Positions 33,841-43,106 of a stretch of 46,457 bases of DNA are shown here, one piece after another. Source of the stretch: Pseudanabaena cinerea FACHB-1277 (GTDB taxonomy: Bacteria > Cyanobacteriota > Cyanobacteriia > Pseudanabaenales > Pseudanabaenaceae). Positions within the stretch are counted from its first letter, which is position 1; each line of letters starts with the position of its first letter. Where the stretch lies: positions 1-46,457 of the forward strand of contig NZ_JACJPY010000033.1 of assembly GCF_014696345.1 (NCBI RefSeq), read 5' to 3'. The translations under genes and the position numbers were made by a program. The notes below the pieces were generated by a model. It was not told the DNA's origin, made no database searches, and saw only the letters and a program-made list of their open reading frames with translations.

Positions 33841-36039
33841 ATGTACAAAAGTGCTGTTAATCCGACATCATCACCAATGGCTGAGCAAGATCCGGGCTAC
33901 GGCAAAATCTTAGCGATCTTTTCAAGAAGAAAATTCTGGGTGTTTGGTGGGCTAACCCTAGGGCTAGTCATAGCTGTTTTTATGAACATCAACTCCAAGC
34001 CCAAATATACTAGTTCGATGCGGTTGTTGGTGGAGTCAACTTACAAATCTCGCTCCACTTCCTTCCTTGATTCTGGAGTACAGATCGATTACACAACACA
34101 GCTAAGTTTATTGCAAAGCTCTTCAATGTATCAGCAAGCAGCAACCTTACTAGCTCAGCAATATCCAGGCATTACAGGCAACGAGTTACGCTCTCTCAAA
34201 ATTGGGATGTTGGGAGGTAAAGAGAATCCCACCAAAATTGTAGAAGTACAGTACACCGACTTTGATCCCATTAAAACCCGTCAAGTTTTACGCGCTTTCC
34301 AAAAAGTCTATACTGACTATAACCGCGAACAACAGGAAAAACGCTTACAGCAAGGACTAGCAGGTATCGATGAACAGATTATAAATGTCCGTAAAAGTAT
34401 TGCCGAAGTAACGGGAGCGATCGAAGATTTTCGCCGCAGAAACAACCTATTCGATGCCAATCAACGGGTTGTAGATGTTACGAGTTTACTCAATAGTGTG
34501 GCTCAACAAAAAATCGCCACTCAGTCGGAACTCAACCAAGCAACTACTAAGTTAGCCACCTTGCAGGAAAAGCTTAATCTTTCACCCCAAAATGCAGTGC
34601 TATTAACAAGGCTCAACCAGTCGCAGCGCTATCAAGCTCTGATTAGTGAAATGCAAGGTATAGAAGTGGCTCTCAATCGTGAGAGGGCAAGATTCCAAAA
34701 GAACTCTCCAATTGTTGAGGTCCTAGAACTAAGATTTCGCCAACAGCAAGCGAGTTTAGAAGAAGAAAGAAGAAGTATTCTCGGTGATGCAGATTTGGCA
34801 AGGTCTTCAGCATGGAATGGGGATCAGTTAAGTGGAGTTGATACCAACCTAGCAACACAAATTGTGGAAACCCAAACACAGATTTCTTTGTTGCAAACTC
34901 GTCTGGAGGCAATTGTTAGTCAGGAGACTAGCTTACGTGCTGAAATTGAGCGACTACCTAAAATATTAAGTGAATATGAGGCTTTGCTGCCAAAATTAAA
35001 GATCCAGCAAGACACATTGCAAATTTTACTTAAAAATCGCCAAGATTTGAGCTTGGAAATTGCCCGTGGTGGCTTTGATTGGCAGGTGGTAGAAGAGCCA
35101 AGCAATGGGTTTAATGATTCTGGGGATACCCTAAAGCGCAACCTGTTATTGGGAGTTGTGGCGGGTCTGTTTATTGGTGGGTTGGCTGCTTTTCTGCGGG
35201 ATATGCAGGATGATACAGTGCGTACATACAACGAGTTAGAGCAGCAAATATCATCCCTTGCATTGTTGGGGATGACCCCTAAGTATTTATTCGCCGATGA
35301 AAGTAACGCTAACTTTTTGCCACAATTTCTGAAGGGACAGTCATCTGAACCTCTCGCTGTAGAAATTATTCAGTGGGCTCCTTTTCGTGAGTCCTTAGAT
35401 CTCATTTACAAAAATATTCAACTTAATAGTTACGATCTCGAAACTGAAGTGCGATCGCTAGTTGTCACCTCAGCCCTCCCCCATGAGGGCAAGTCCACGA
35501 TCGCCCTTGGACTAGCAACCAGTGCCGCCAGACTACATAAGCGTGTGTTGCTCATTGATGGTGATATGCGATCGCCGAGCCTGCACAAAAATCTAAACCT
35601 GCCCAACGATCGCGGTCTGTCAACCTTATTGACGAGTAAAGGAGCAATTACTAGCGATGAGGTGATCCAGTCATCAAACTCCACAATCGACATTTTGACG
35701 GCAGGTCCAATTCCTAGTGACTCAGTAACCTTGCTGAGTTCTGAGTGGATGCAGACGCTCATCTCCAAATTTGAACAGAACTATGATCTTGTGATTATTG
35801 ACTCGCCACCTGTCTTAGGTACAGTCGACACAATTCAGCTAGCATCCTATGCTGACGGGGTTGTGGCGGTAGCCCGCATTGATCGCATTACACGCGGTGA
35901 GTTTTCGCAGTCAATTTCAGTCTTACAGAAATTAAACCTGATCGGGGTCATTGCTAACGCGGTCAAGGAGTTGCCTCACAACTACAACTACAAGTCAATT
36001 GTCGTTGAAGAAGATGAGGACGAAGAAGAGGAAGAATAG
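33841..36039 (+). CDS. Wzc-type polysaccharide co-polymerase with tyrosine-kinase-like ATPase domain
   Basis: The 732-residue protein combines a Wzz chain-length domain (about 18-110, membrane segment about 30-48), a long periplasmic coiled coil (about 150-410), a second membrane segment (LLLGVVAGLFIGGLAAFL, about 437-455) and a cytoplasmic BY-kinase-like domain with Walker A PHEGKSTIA (about 548), A' VLLIDGDMRSP and B LVIIDSPP. The end is KSIVVEEDEDEEEEE. The usual cluster of tyrosines is lacking (one YNY), so autophosphorylation may differ. A good AAGGA Shine-Dalgarno is at 33829. It should control exopolysaccharide length with the neighbouring enzymes. Confidence 0.93.
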   Translation: MYKSAVNPTSSPMAEQDPGYGKILAIFSRRKFWVFGGLTLGLVIAVFMNINSKPKYTSSMRLLVESTYKSRSTSFLDSGVQIDYTTQLSLLQSSSMYQQAATLLAQQYPGITGNELRSLKIGMLGGKENPTKIVEVQYTDFDPIKTRQVLRAFQKVYTDYNREQQEKRLQQGLAGIDEQIINVRKSIAEVTGAIEDFRRRNNLFDANQRVVDVTSLLNSVAQQKIATQSELNQATTKLATLQEKLNLSPQNAVLLTRLNQSQRYQALISEMQGIEVALNRERARFQKNSPIVEVLELRFRQQQASLEEERRSILGDADLARSSAWNGDQLSGVDTNLATQIVETQTQISLLQTRLEAIVSQETSLRAEIERLPKILSEYEALLPKLKIQQDTLQILLKNRQDLSLEIARGGFDWQVVEEPSNGFNDSGDTLKRNLLLGVVAGLFIGGLAAFLRDMQDDTVRTYNELEQQISSLALLGMTPKYLFADESNANFLPQFLKGQSSEPLAVEIIQWAPFRESLDLIYKNIQLNSYDLETEVRSLVVTSALPHEGKSTIALGLATSAARLHKRVLLIDGDMRSPSLHKNLNLPNDRGLSTLLTSKGAITSDEVIQSSNSTIDILTAGPIPSDSVTLLSSEWMQTLISKFEQNYDLVIIDSPPVLGTVDTIQLASYADGVVAVARIDRITRGEFSQSISVLQKLNLIGVIANAVKELPHNYNYKSIVVEEDEDEEEEE

Positions 36040-36355
36040 CTTGCCCTATTGCCTCTATATCTCTCAAAGCCTTAATAGGCTGTAGCAAGTCTTTTTTGTT
36101 TGCAATTATTCCAGATATATTTAGCCAAGAGGTATAACTGACAAAATATAACTTTTATATAACTTCATATAACTTTGTTATTACCTTTGAGTAACTTGTA
36201 GTGCTTGCGGTAGTTCAGAGATTAAGGCATAAATAAAGATATAAGGAAAGTGATAAAAAGTTGATGACTAGCTCAAATTTTAGCTGCGAGTTAATTATTT
36301 AAAAACATTCCTAAATCGTTCTTGATGGAAATGCCAACCAATTGAAGAGACAGCA
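36040..36355. other. 316-bp intergenic region
   Basis: AT-rich spacer between the Wzc-type gene and the sugar transferase. A weak stem AGCCTTAATAGGCT (about 36068-36081) followed by TCTTTTTT could end the first transcript. The repeated ATATAACTT words around 36140-36180 are likely chance. No gene is supported. Confidence 0.5.
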
Positions 36356-37303
36356 ATGACAGGAATAATTGTAGATAGACAGCATTCAGGGCAGGTCAAG
36401 GCTGATCCGACCTTAAACGCCAATCTAATATCCAACCTTAAGTTTCGCCTCAAGCAAGGTAAGCTTTTTATCAGTAACTTACTTGGCAGCAGTCATAGAA
36501 GCTATGCTAATGTGCTGTCTGATTTATCCACCAAAGCCGATAATTGGTTCCATAAATTTATTGGCGATCGCCGCGTCAAGCTCGTTCAAGTTTCACCCGA
36601 TCTAGGCGAATCTCGCCTGATGCAACTGGCGGATACTTGCCATGACAAAGACGTACAGATACTCTTGCAACTGCCACGCATTTGCGAGTCACCTCAAAAG
36701 CATCATTTTTTAGCTTGGAAAATTAAGCGAGCGCTTGACTGGTTGGCAGCCTTAGCTATTTTGCTAGTTTTAAGCCCTGTCATGCTGGGGCTAGCGGCAA
36801 TTATTAAATCCACTTCCAAAGGTTCCATATTCTTCTATCAGTGGCGAGTAGGTGAGCGTGGTCGATTGTTTCGGATTGTTAAATTTCGCACAATGATCAC
36901 TGATGCTGACAAACTGCACCACCTCGTCATGACAGGTCAAAACGGATTGCATAAGTGCAAACATGACCCACGAATCACTTCTGTTGGACGTTGGATGCGG
37001 AAATATAGTCTCGATGAATTGCCGCAATTATTCAATGTTTTACGAGGCGAGATGAGTTTGGTTGGTCCTCGTCCTTGGGCGCTATATGACGCATTACGCA
37101 TCAATGGCTATCGTAAGCGCCGCTTAAATTGCTTGCCTGGTGTCACTGGGGCTTGGCAAGTAAGTGCGCGATCAACCATGCTGGATCTAGATGCTGTCAC
37201 TGACTGCGATTTACAATATCTGCGTCAATGGAGCATTTGGAATGATTTAAAAATTTTATTAATGACAGTTCCTAAGGTTTTATCAGGATTTGGAGCTTGC
37301 TAA
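36356..37303 (+). CDS. Undecaprenyl-phosphate sugar phosphotransferase (initiating)
   Basis: The 315-residue protein belongs to the WbaP/HprT-type bacterial sugar transferases that place the first sugar-1-phosphate on the lipid carrier. After a ~115-residue N-terminal part comes one membrane helix (about 125-148, ALDWLAALAILLVLSPVMLG) and the catalytic domain: GSIFFYQWRVGERGRLFRIVKF-type segment, RTM, RWMRKYSLDELPQLFNVL, MSLVGPRP and LPGVTGAWQVSARS. It starts the exopolysaccharide pathway of the cluster. GAGA lies before the ATG. Confidence 0.93.
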   Translation: MTGIIVDRQHSGQVKADPTLNANLISNLKFRLKQGKLFISNLLGSSHRSYANVLSDLSTKADNWFHKFIGDRRVKLVQVSPDLGESRLMQLADTCHDKDVQILLQLPRICESPQKHHFLAWKIKRALDWLAALAILLVLSPVMLGLAAIIKSTSKGSIFFYQWRVGERGRLFRIVKFRTMITDADKLHHLVMTGQNGLHKCKHDPRITSVGRWMRKYSLDELPQLFNVLRGEMSLVGPRPWALYDALRINGYRKRRLNCLPGVTGAWQVSARSTMLDLDAVTDCDLQYLRQWSIWNDLKILLMTVPKVLSGFGAC

Positions 37304-37422
37304 AATCGTAATCTCTTATTATCCCCTTTTGCTAAAATTCTATCTTCTTTTATTCAGTCTTTTCCAAACTCCAATATCTTGTATTGCTGCATCAAGTCCC
37401 TAATGCTCTGAATTAACCTAGA

Positions 37423-37533
37423 TTGACTGACAAAAGTGTTTGCAAGCCTTGTCAGACAAGATGTCTGCCCCCCAAAGGCATAATCTCTATGAACGAGCAA
37501 GATGCTCGTTTATGGTTAAGATTTGTCAGTCAA
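37423..37533. repeat. MITE-like hairpin-rich element with 12-bp terminal inverted repeats
   Basis: TTGACTGACAAA (37423-37434) and TTTGTCAGTCAA (37522-37533) are exact complements. Between them are two 3-nt-loop hairpins, CAGACA-AGA-TGTCTG and ACGAGCA-AGA-TGCTCGT. An ORF read across it (to 37626) is an accident of the repeat. The remainder of the 37304-37690 gap shows no gene. Confidence 0.85.
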
Positions 37534-37690
37534 ACAGGTCTGTCATTCTCTGAAAATTTAGAAAATCATATTGACGCTATCTGGTACTTCATACATGATT
37601 ATAATTTCCGTATTGCAACTGTTTGAGCCTTTTCACTACTTTCAGATTACTATCTAAACCTTTTTATCATTTTTATCATTAGTTCATATA

Positions 37691-38728
37691 TTGCTAAGAC
37701 CTTTACCATCACCCATTTTATTGGAGCAGCCCCTCACGGCGCTAGCGCCCATGCAAGATGTCACTGATTTAGCATTTATGCAAATGCTGAGTAAATATGG
37801 CTGTCCAGATTACTATGTAACGGAATATTTTCGAGTTTATGCAAATTCCAATATTGATCGCCAGATTCTCAAATCGATCACCCATAACACCACGGACAGA
37901 CCTGTATTTGCTCAATTAATTGGTGAGAGCATTCCCGATTTGTTGCGAATTGCCAGCCAGCTTAGTCAATATCCGATCGCTGGGATTGATCTTAACCTTG
38001 GTTGTCCTGCGCCCCGCGTCTATCGTAAAAATGTTGGTGGCGGACTATTGCGCGAACCTGAGACGGTGGCGCGTATTTTTGATGCATTGCGATCGCAAAT
38101 TTCAGGACTATTCACGGTGAAAATGCGGGTGGGATTTGACTCAACGGCAAATTTTGAGAAATTATTAGACCTGATTAATGATTACCAAATCGATCTATTG
38201 AGTCTGCATGGGCGCACTGTCAAAGAGCTCTATCGCGGCGATGTGCATTATGACCTGATTCGCCAAGCGGTGCAGACGGTTAAATGCCCTGTGTTGGCTA
38301 ATGGCAATGTCACTTCCTATGTCAAGGCGGCAAGCGTAATCCAAATGACAGGGGCGGCAGGGGTGATGATTGGGCGATCGGCAATTCGCAATCCTTGGAT
38401 CTTTCAACAGATCCGCGATCATTTTGCAGGCAACCCCGTTAAGGAGATCGCCCTGAGTGATGTCTATGGCTATATTCATCACCTATTCACCATGACCGAT
38501 CACGATGACTTTCGCGAAAAATCCCATGTGCAGAGTTTAAAGAAATTCTTAAATTTTATCGGTACTGGTGTTGATCCCGAAGGCAAATTTTTAGCAGCAA
38601 TGCGGCTGGTGCAAACTAAGCAAGAATTATTTGATCTATGCGATCGCTATTTACTGACTCATGCCGATCAACCCTTTGCCCTAGACCCATACGCAAGTTT
38701 AATCGCACGTCCTAGCTGCGAAAACTAA
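37691..38728 (+). CDS. dus: tRNA-dihydrouridine synthase
   Basis: This 345-residue flavoenzyme reduces uridine in tRNA D-loops. Motifs are LTALAPMQDVTD, the catalytic Cys105 in LNLGCPAPRVYRKNVGGGLL, KMRVGFD, the phosphate site LHGRTVKELYRG and VLANGNV, GVMIGR. The first available start is TTG at 37691; no ATG fits before the conserved APM. It looks DusC-like by the motifs but the target uridine is not certain. Followed by hairpins. Confidence 0.93.
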   Translation: MLRPLPSPILLEQPLTALAPMQDVTDLAFMQMLSKYGCPDYYVTEYFRVYANSNIDRQILKSITHNTTDRPVFAQLIGESIPDLLRIASQLSQYPIAGIDLNLGCPAPRVYRKNVGGGLLREPETVARIFDALRSQISGLFTVKMRVGFDSTANFEKLLDLINDYQIDLLSLHGRTVKELYRGDVHYDLIRQAVQTVKCPVLANGNVTSYVKAASVIQMTGAAGVMIGRSAIRNPWIFQQIRDHFAGNPVKEIALSDVYGYIHHLFTMTDHDDFREKSHVQSLKKFLNFIGTGVDPEGKFLAAMRLVQTKQELFDLCDRYLLTHADQPFALDPYASLIARPSCEN

Positions 38729-38729
38729 A

Positions 38730-38786
38730 AATTGACACAAATGTGTCAATTTAAAGGGGCAGTACTTTGCACTACCCCTTTTTTAT
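38730..38786. terminator. Bidirectional terminator between dus and psb30
   Basis: Two successive stems: AATTGACACA/TGTGTCAATT (about 38730-38751), then AAGGGGCAGT pairing with ACTACCCCTT (about 38754-38780, one mismatch) followed by TTTT. It ends dus on the plus strand and can end psb30 from the other side. Confidence 0.82.
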
Positions 38787-38791
38787 TAAAT

Positions 38792-38923
38792 CTACAAATC
38801 GCCGTTATTAGCAGATAGCAAAAAGATAATTACAGGGCCAGAAATGACGATCAATGCTAGGCAAGTTAATTGGAAAATTAGCTGAAAGTTGATGCCAGAG
38901 AGCGTGTTGGTTAAAAAGTCCAT
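38792..38923 (-). CDS. psb30: Photosystem II protein Psb30 (Ycf12)
   Basis: A 43-residue single-span protein, MDFLTNTLSG then INFQLIFQLTCLALIVISGP, VIIFLLSANNGDL. The INFxLIxQLTxLALIVxxGP and the ending (N/G)GDL or GNL match Psb30/Ycf12, a small subunit at the edge of photosystem II close to PsbJ and cytochrome b559. The ~10-residue N-terminal extension is longer than in some species. It is too short for standard ORF cut-offs. It stands alone, convergent with dus. Confidence 0.88.
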   Translation of the reverse strand: MDFLTNTLSGINFQLIFQLTCLALIVISGPVIIFLLSANNGDL

Positions 38924-39102
38924 AGTGGTTTTCTTAAATGAGGTTGAAGAATCAAAAGAGTTAGACAAAATTGTAAAGACATTTTAGCAACCATTGAGAC
39001 GCAAAAAACTGATTTTCGCGAAAAGCCGATTAGGACAGTGAGCATTGCCAAAAAATAACGCTATGATTGGAAATATAAAAATGATTGGTAAGAGTTATAC
39101 CC

Positions 39103-40011
39103 GTGCGTTATCAAATGCGTTATCGAGTTTGGTTGCTAACTGTTCTGGCTGCTGTTGGCGTTGGGGCATCTCCACTAAACGCCCAAGCCCTGCTGCACCA
39201 AACTACCAAGATTAACTTTGGCAATCTCGAAGAACAAGCTCTTGGATTGGCAAGGGAAGCCGCCCAACTAGCTCAATTTGAACAATACGATCTGGCACTG
39301 CCCCGCGCTCGCCTAGCGGCGCAGCTAGCACCTAAAGCTTTTCAAACTCAGGGCATCCTTGGCAGTATCTATCTTCGCAAGGAGCAGTACAGTGAGGCGA
39401 TCGCCTCATTAAGCCTAGCCCACAAGCTCAAAAAAGATGAGCCAACAATTTTGTTTAGTCTTGGGGCAGCCTATCTGCGTAACAAAAGCTATCCTGAAGC
39501 AATTAGTACGCTCAAGCAGGGATTGGTACTAGAACCAAAAGCCGCGACAGCGATGTTTGATTTGGGTAATGCCTATTTTCTGACCAAGCGCTACAACGAG
39601 GCTGTCACCATTTATAAGGATGTGCTGACCCTAGACAATAAGTTTTGGGCTGCTACCAATAACATCGGACTGGTGGAGTATGAGCGTGGCAATATTGAGC
39701 AGGCGATCGCTAAGTGGCAGGAATCGCTCAAACAGGCCGAGAAAATTGAATTTCTGGCAGCCGAGCCAACCCTTGCCCTTGCTACCGCCTTTTACCGTAA
39801 AGGGGATCAGGCTAAAGCGATCCAACTAGGTGTGGAGGCGATGAAGATCGATCCCCGTTATGGCAAAATTCCTCACCTAGTAGAAAATCTTTGGGGTGAT
39901 CAATTGATTAACGATGTCAAAGTGATTTTGGCACATCCAAAGGTAAAGACGATCATCGAAGAAAGTGATCTCGCCACTAGACAAGTGCCAAGGTTGCGTT
40001 TACGCAATTAA
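39103..40011 (+). CDS. Secreted TPR repeat protein
   Basis: The start is most likely GTG at 39103, with AAGAG eight bases before it; ATG at 39115 is the alternative. Residues about 5-28 are a signal peptide (VWLLTVLAAVGVGASPLNAQ, cut after AQA). Then about five TPRs follow (for instance AFQTQGILGSIYLRKEQYSE and ATAMFDLGNAYFLTKRYNEA). The C-terminal ~50 residues are non-repeat. Periplasmic or thylakoid-lumen location is likely. Role unknown. Confidence 0.85.
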   Translation: MRYQMRYRVWLLTVLAAVGVGASPLNAQALLHQTTKINFGNLEEQALGLAREAAQLAQFEQYDLALPRARLAAQLAPKAFQTQGILGSIYLRKEQYSEAIASLSLAHKLKKDEPTILFSLGAAYLRNKSYPEAISTLKQGLVLEPKAATAMFDLGNAYFLTKRYNEAVTIYKDVLTLDNKFWAATNNIGLVEYERGNIEQAIAKWQESLKQAEKIEFLAAEPTLALATAFYRKGDQAKAIQLGVEAMKIDPRYGKIPHLVENLWGDQLINDVKVILAHPKVKTIIEESDLATRQVPRLRLRN

Positions 40012-40209
40012 ATAGGCAAGTATGGGTGGCGCTATGCTCTGCTCATACTTGCTATAACGTACTTGCTTGCTATGATTTTCTATGACTTTTGAGGGCTACC
40101 AGACAATGGCGATCGGGGCAATGGCGATCGCGGCAAATTAGAAGAACAAGCATAATAAATCAGATTCCTTTGAGCATTTTATCCATATCACCTGCCGCAG
40201 TAACAAACC

Positions 40210-41040
40210 TCAAACCTTGAGAACCTGTCTCAACAAATACATTCCCGCCACAGAATGACCAACAGGATCAAGGGCTGGACTATAACAGGCGATCGCCATG
40301 CGTTGAGGCGCGATCGCTAATATTGCGCCACTGATACTAGACTTGGCAGGTAATCCCATTTCTTGAGCAAATGCTGCCGAAGTTTCATACATTCCGCAAT
40401 CGATCATAATTTCTAGAACTGTAGCAATATTCGGAACTTGAGACGCAATCAGCAAACTACCAATTTTTGCTAAATCCTTGACATCGCCGCGCAGACAGCA
40501 AATTTCTTCATAGACAGCAAGGGCATGATCGGGATGATCGATGATTCCAGATTTGTGTAATTGAGCCGTAATTTCTAAATTGCGGCGATGGGATACCGAT
40601 CGCACTGAATCCAGCATTGCTTGATCAATGCTCAAATTTGCCCCTGATTGTTGATTGAGCCAAGCTTGCAGATCTTGAGCGCGATCTAAAAGCGAACAAA
40701 GGGCGATCGCCCCACAGTTGAGCATCGGATTAGGGGGCTTGCCGATGGGAATTGTATTAAAGGGTAAGGGTGAGGCTTGGCGGTCAACCAATTGCAATAG
40801 GCGATCGCTGCCTAATAGTTCTAATAGATATAACAATAAAAATGGTTTAACCGCGCTCATCAACGGGAAGGTGAGGTGATGCGCTCCAGCTATTTGCATG
40901 GCGTGACTGGGAGAACTAATGGCGATCGCGATCGCCTGCGGATCGACATTAGCAAGCAAAGGAATATAGCTAGGCAAATTGCCCTTGTTAGTTTCTAACC
41001 TAGCTGTGGCTATTAATTCTTCGAGGTCGGGCATGGACAT
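40210..41040 (-). CDS. glsA: Glutaminase
   Basis: The 276-residue protein belongs to the glutaminase (beta-lactamase-like) family that converts glutamine to glutamate and ammonia. Motifs: the serine-lysine pair in [10 protein letters not shown] (normally PLQSISKVF), [10 protein letters not shown] (normally NPMINAGAIA), [14 protein letters not shown] and [15 protein letters not shown]. It is about 30 residues shorter than typical GlsA. Several positions diverge from the common form, so altered substrate use is possible. Confidence 0.86.
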   Translation of the reverse strand: MSMPDLEELIATARLETNKGNLPSYIPLLANVDPQAIAIAISSPSHAMQIAGAHHLTFPLMSAVKPFLLLYLLELLGSDRLLQLVDRQASPLPFNTIPIGKPPNPMLNCGAIALCSLLDRAQDLQAWLNQQSGANLSIDQAMLDSVRSVSHRRNLEITAQLHKSGIIDHPDHALAVYEEICCLRGDVKDLAKIGSLLIASQVPNIATVLEIMIDCGMYETSAAFAQEMGLPAKSSISGAILAIAPQRMAIACYSPALDPVGHSVAGMYLLRQVLKV

Positions 41041-41166
41041 ATTGTTAAAACTATTGCAGTTGATTTTAAATGGTCAGCTTATGCTAAGTTTATTTGCCAA
41101 ACATCGCCTTTTGTTTGCGTAATACGCGATGTATCAAGAACCCGATTTTTTTGCTGGAGTAAGTCT

Positions 41167-42225
41167 ATGAGTCCACAGGAGCGCGTCCCCGTTGGTATTG
41201 TTGGAGCATCAGGTTATGGTGGCATCCAACTAGTCCGACTATTGCTAGAGCATCCGATGGTGAATATTACCTATATGGGCGGCAGTGGTTCCGTAGGACA
41301 AAATTTTGCCGATCTCTATCCCCATGTTGCCCATGCCGTCAATCTTCCCATCGAAAACCTTGAACCCGAAGCGATCGCCGATCGCGCCAAGATTGTATTT
41401 CTCTCCTTGCCCAACGGACTTGCCAGCAAAATCGCACCAAAGCTACTTGCCAAAGGCTGCAAAGTTCTTGATCTATCTGCCGACTACCGCTTTACTGATT
41501 TGCAAACTTACGAATCTTGGTACAAAGAATCCCGTGCCGATGCCGAGGTGAATAGCAAGGCAGTATATGGTCTACCCGAAATTTATCGCGATCGCATTGC
41601 AGGTGCGGATTTAGTCGGCTGTGCAGGCTGTTACCCCACCGCCAGTTTGTTAGCACTGCAACCATTGCTCAAGCAAGGATTGATCGAACCCAGCACGATC
41701 ATTATTGATGCCAAATCTGGCACATCGGGCGGCGGTCGTCAACCCAAAACCAATTTGCTATTAGCGGAGGCCGATGGCTCCTTAGCAGCCTATGGCATTG
41801 CTAGCCATCGACACACGCCTGAAATTGAGCAGATTTGCAGCGACTTGGCAGGACAGGAGGTTTTAGTCCAGTTCACGCCGCACCTAATTCCGATGATTCG
41901 CGGCATTCTCTCAACGGTCTATGCCAAGTTACGCGATCCCGGCTTGGTTAAAGAGGATCTCCTCACTATTTATAAATCCTTTTATCGCAATTCTGAATGG
42001 GTACAGGTATTACCGAAAAACACATTCCCTCAGACCAAATGGGCTTTGGGGACAAATCTTTGCTATCTGGGGGTGGAGGTCGATAGTCGGACAGGCAGAG
42101 TAATTGTGGTGTCAGCGATCGACAATTTGATGAAGGGGCAAGCATCACAGGCGGTGCAATGTATGAATATCATGATGGGTTGGCAAGAGTCTTTGGCATT
42201 GCCTAGGCTCACGTTCTATCCATAG
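41167..42225 (+). CDS. argC: N-acetyl-gamma-glutamyl-phosphate reductase
   Basis: ArgC makes N-acetylglutamate semialdehyde from the acyl phosphate with NADPH in arginine synthesis. The NADP loop [17 protein letters not shown] (about 12-28), catalytic Cys155 in [20 protein letters not shown], the base region [11 protein letters not shown] and the closing [15 protein letters not shown] are all standard. Length 352 is normal. A good GGAG lies before the ATG. Confidence 0.97.
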   Translation: MSPQERVPVGIVGASGYGGIQLVRLLLEHPMVNITYMGGSGSVGQNFADLYPHVAHAVNLPIENLEPEAIADRAKIVFLSLPNGLASKIAPKLLAKGCKVLDLSADYRFTDLQTYESWYKESRADAEVNSKAVYGLPEIYRDRIAGADLVGCAGCYPTASLLALQPLLKQGLIEPSTIIIDAKSGTSGGGRQPKTNLLLAEADGSLAAYGIASHRHTPEIEQICSDLAGQEVLVQFTPHLIPMIRGILSTVYAKLRDPGLVKEDLLTIYKSFYRNSEWVQVLPKNTFPQTKWALGTNLCYLGVEVDSRTGRVIVVSAIDNLMKGQASQAVQCMNIMMGWQESLALPRLTFYP

Positions 42226-42262
42226 TTACAGCGCTTGGTGCTGACTGTAAACCCCAGGAAAC

Positions 42263-42289
42263 GAGTGGTGATGCAAAGCGCCGCCACTC
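42263..42289. terminator. Hairpin between argC and tadA
   Basis: GAGTGGTGATGC and GCGCCGCCACTC pair with G-T wobbles around AAA. It lies between two convergent genes and could serve both; no T-run of note. A related word GCAAAGCGCCGCC occurs after the SPFH gene near 12446. Confidence 0.5.
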
Positions 42290-42293
42290 ACTT

Positions 42294-42761
42294 CTAGCGT
42301 ATTTTTTGGAACCATGCTTGTAATAATTCCTGACATTCCTGTTCTCTAATCCCTGCGATCGCCTCTAGTTTGTGAAAGGAAACGGGGCTGTCGGGCAGAT
42401 TTGCCACTGTGCGAATGGAGCCTGTTTTGGGATCGTCAGCGCCATAGACAAGGGTACTCAAACGCGCCTGCACAATCGCCCCTGCACACATCGGGCAAGG
42501 CTCTAGGGTGACATATAGCGTGCAACCTGTGAGATGCCAATCTTGCAGAGTAAGGGCTGCCCATCGGATCGCCAGTATTTCGGCATGGGCAGTGGGGTCA
42601 CGATCGCTCTCTTTGCGGTTTGTGGCGGTGGCGATCGCTTCACCATTTTTGACAATCAACGCCCCAACAGGAATTTCGCCCGCCTCACCTGCCATCTTTG
42701 CCAAGGCGATCGCCCGATCCATCCATTGGTAATGGGTTTCTATTTGTGCCATGATGTCCAT
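42294..42761 (-). CDS. tadA: tRNA-specific adenosine deaminase
   Basis: TadA makes inosine at the wobble position of tRNA-Arg(ACG). The zinc site is HAE in DPTAHAEILAIRWAA and PCPMC in TLEPCPMCAGAIVQARL, and the N-terminus is IALAKMAGEAGEIPVGAL. I pick ATG 42761 (MDIMAQIETH; ATG 42752 is also possible). The open frame up to 42890 adds residues unlike the family and overlaps the divergent gene. Confidence 0.94.
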   Translation of the reverse strand: MDIMAQIETHYQWMDRAIALAKMAGEAGEIPVGALIVKNGEAIATATNRKESDRDPTAHAEILAIRWAALTLQDWHLTGCTLYVTLEPCPMCAGAIVQARLSTLVYGADDPKTGSIRTVANLPDSPVSFHKLEAIAGIREQECQELLQAWFQKIR

Positions 42762-42801
42762 AAAGTTAGTAAAAGTTGATTGGAGATTAGGTGAGACTGA
42801 G

Positions 42802-43092
42802 ATGAGTACATCAGAACATATTGAACAATTAGCCGCCGCGATCGCTGAGGATGTGTATATAGATATTGCCAAATGGCATTTATATCTCAATGATGCCCAT
42901 TTACACCGCCCCCTTGCGGAAAAGTTTTATCCTATGCTCATCGATGGCATCACGGAAAGGGATGTTAGCAAAGTTCTCACAGAAACTAAAATCGCCATTG
43001 GCGGCGGCAAGCGTGAGATTTCCTTAAGTGATTTGATTCCCAATAGTTGCCAGCATCGCCTATTGACAATTTTGGAAGAATTTGCCGATTGA
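42802..43092 (+). CDS. DUF3181 family protein
   Basis: From the ATG at 42802 (just after GAGACTGAG) the product is 96 residues: STSEHIEQLAAAIAEDVYID, IAKWHLYLNDAHLHRPLAEK, GGGKREISLSDLIP and CQHRLLTILEEF. This is the DUF3181 family of cyanobacteria. No function known. The stop is 14 bp before the histidine kinase start. Confidence 0.86.
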   Translation: MSTSEHIEQLAAAIAEDVYIDIAKWHLYLNDAHLHRPLAEKFYPMLIDGITERDVSKVLTETKIAIGGGKREISLSDLIPNSCQHRLLTILEEFAD

Positions 43093-43106
43093 TTGAGCCT
43101 TCCTAT

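Noticed and set aside
37423-37626. 67-codon ORF after the sugar transferase
   Set aside because: Its start and first half lie in a hairpin-rich repeat with perfect terminal inverted repeats, and the rest shows no protein family features.
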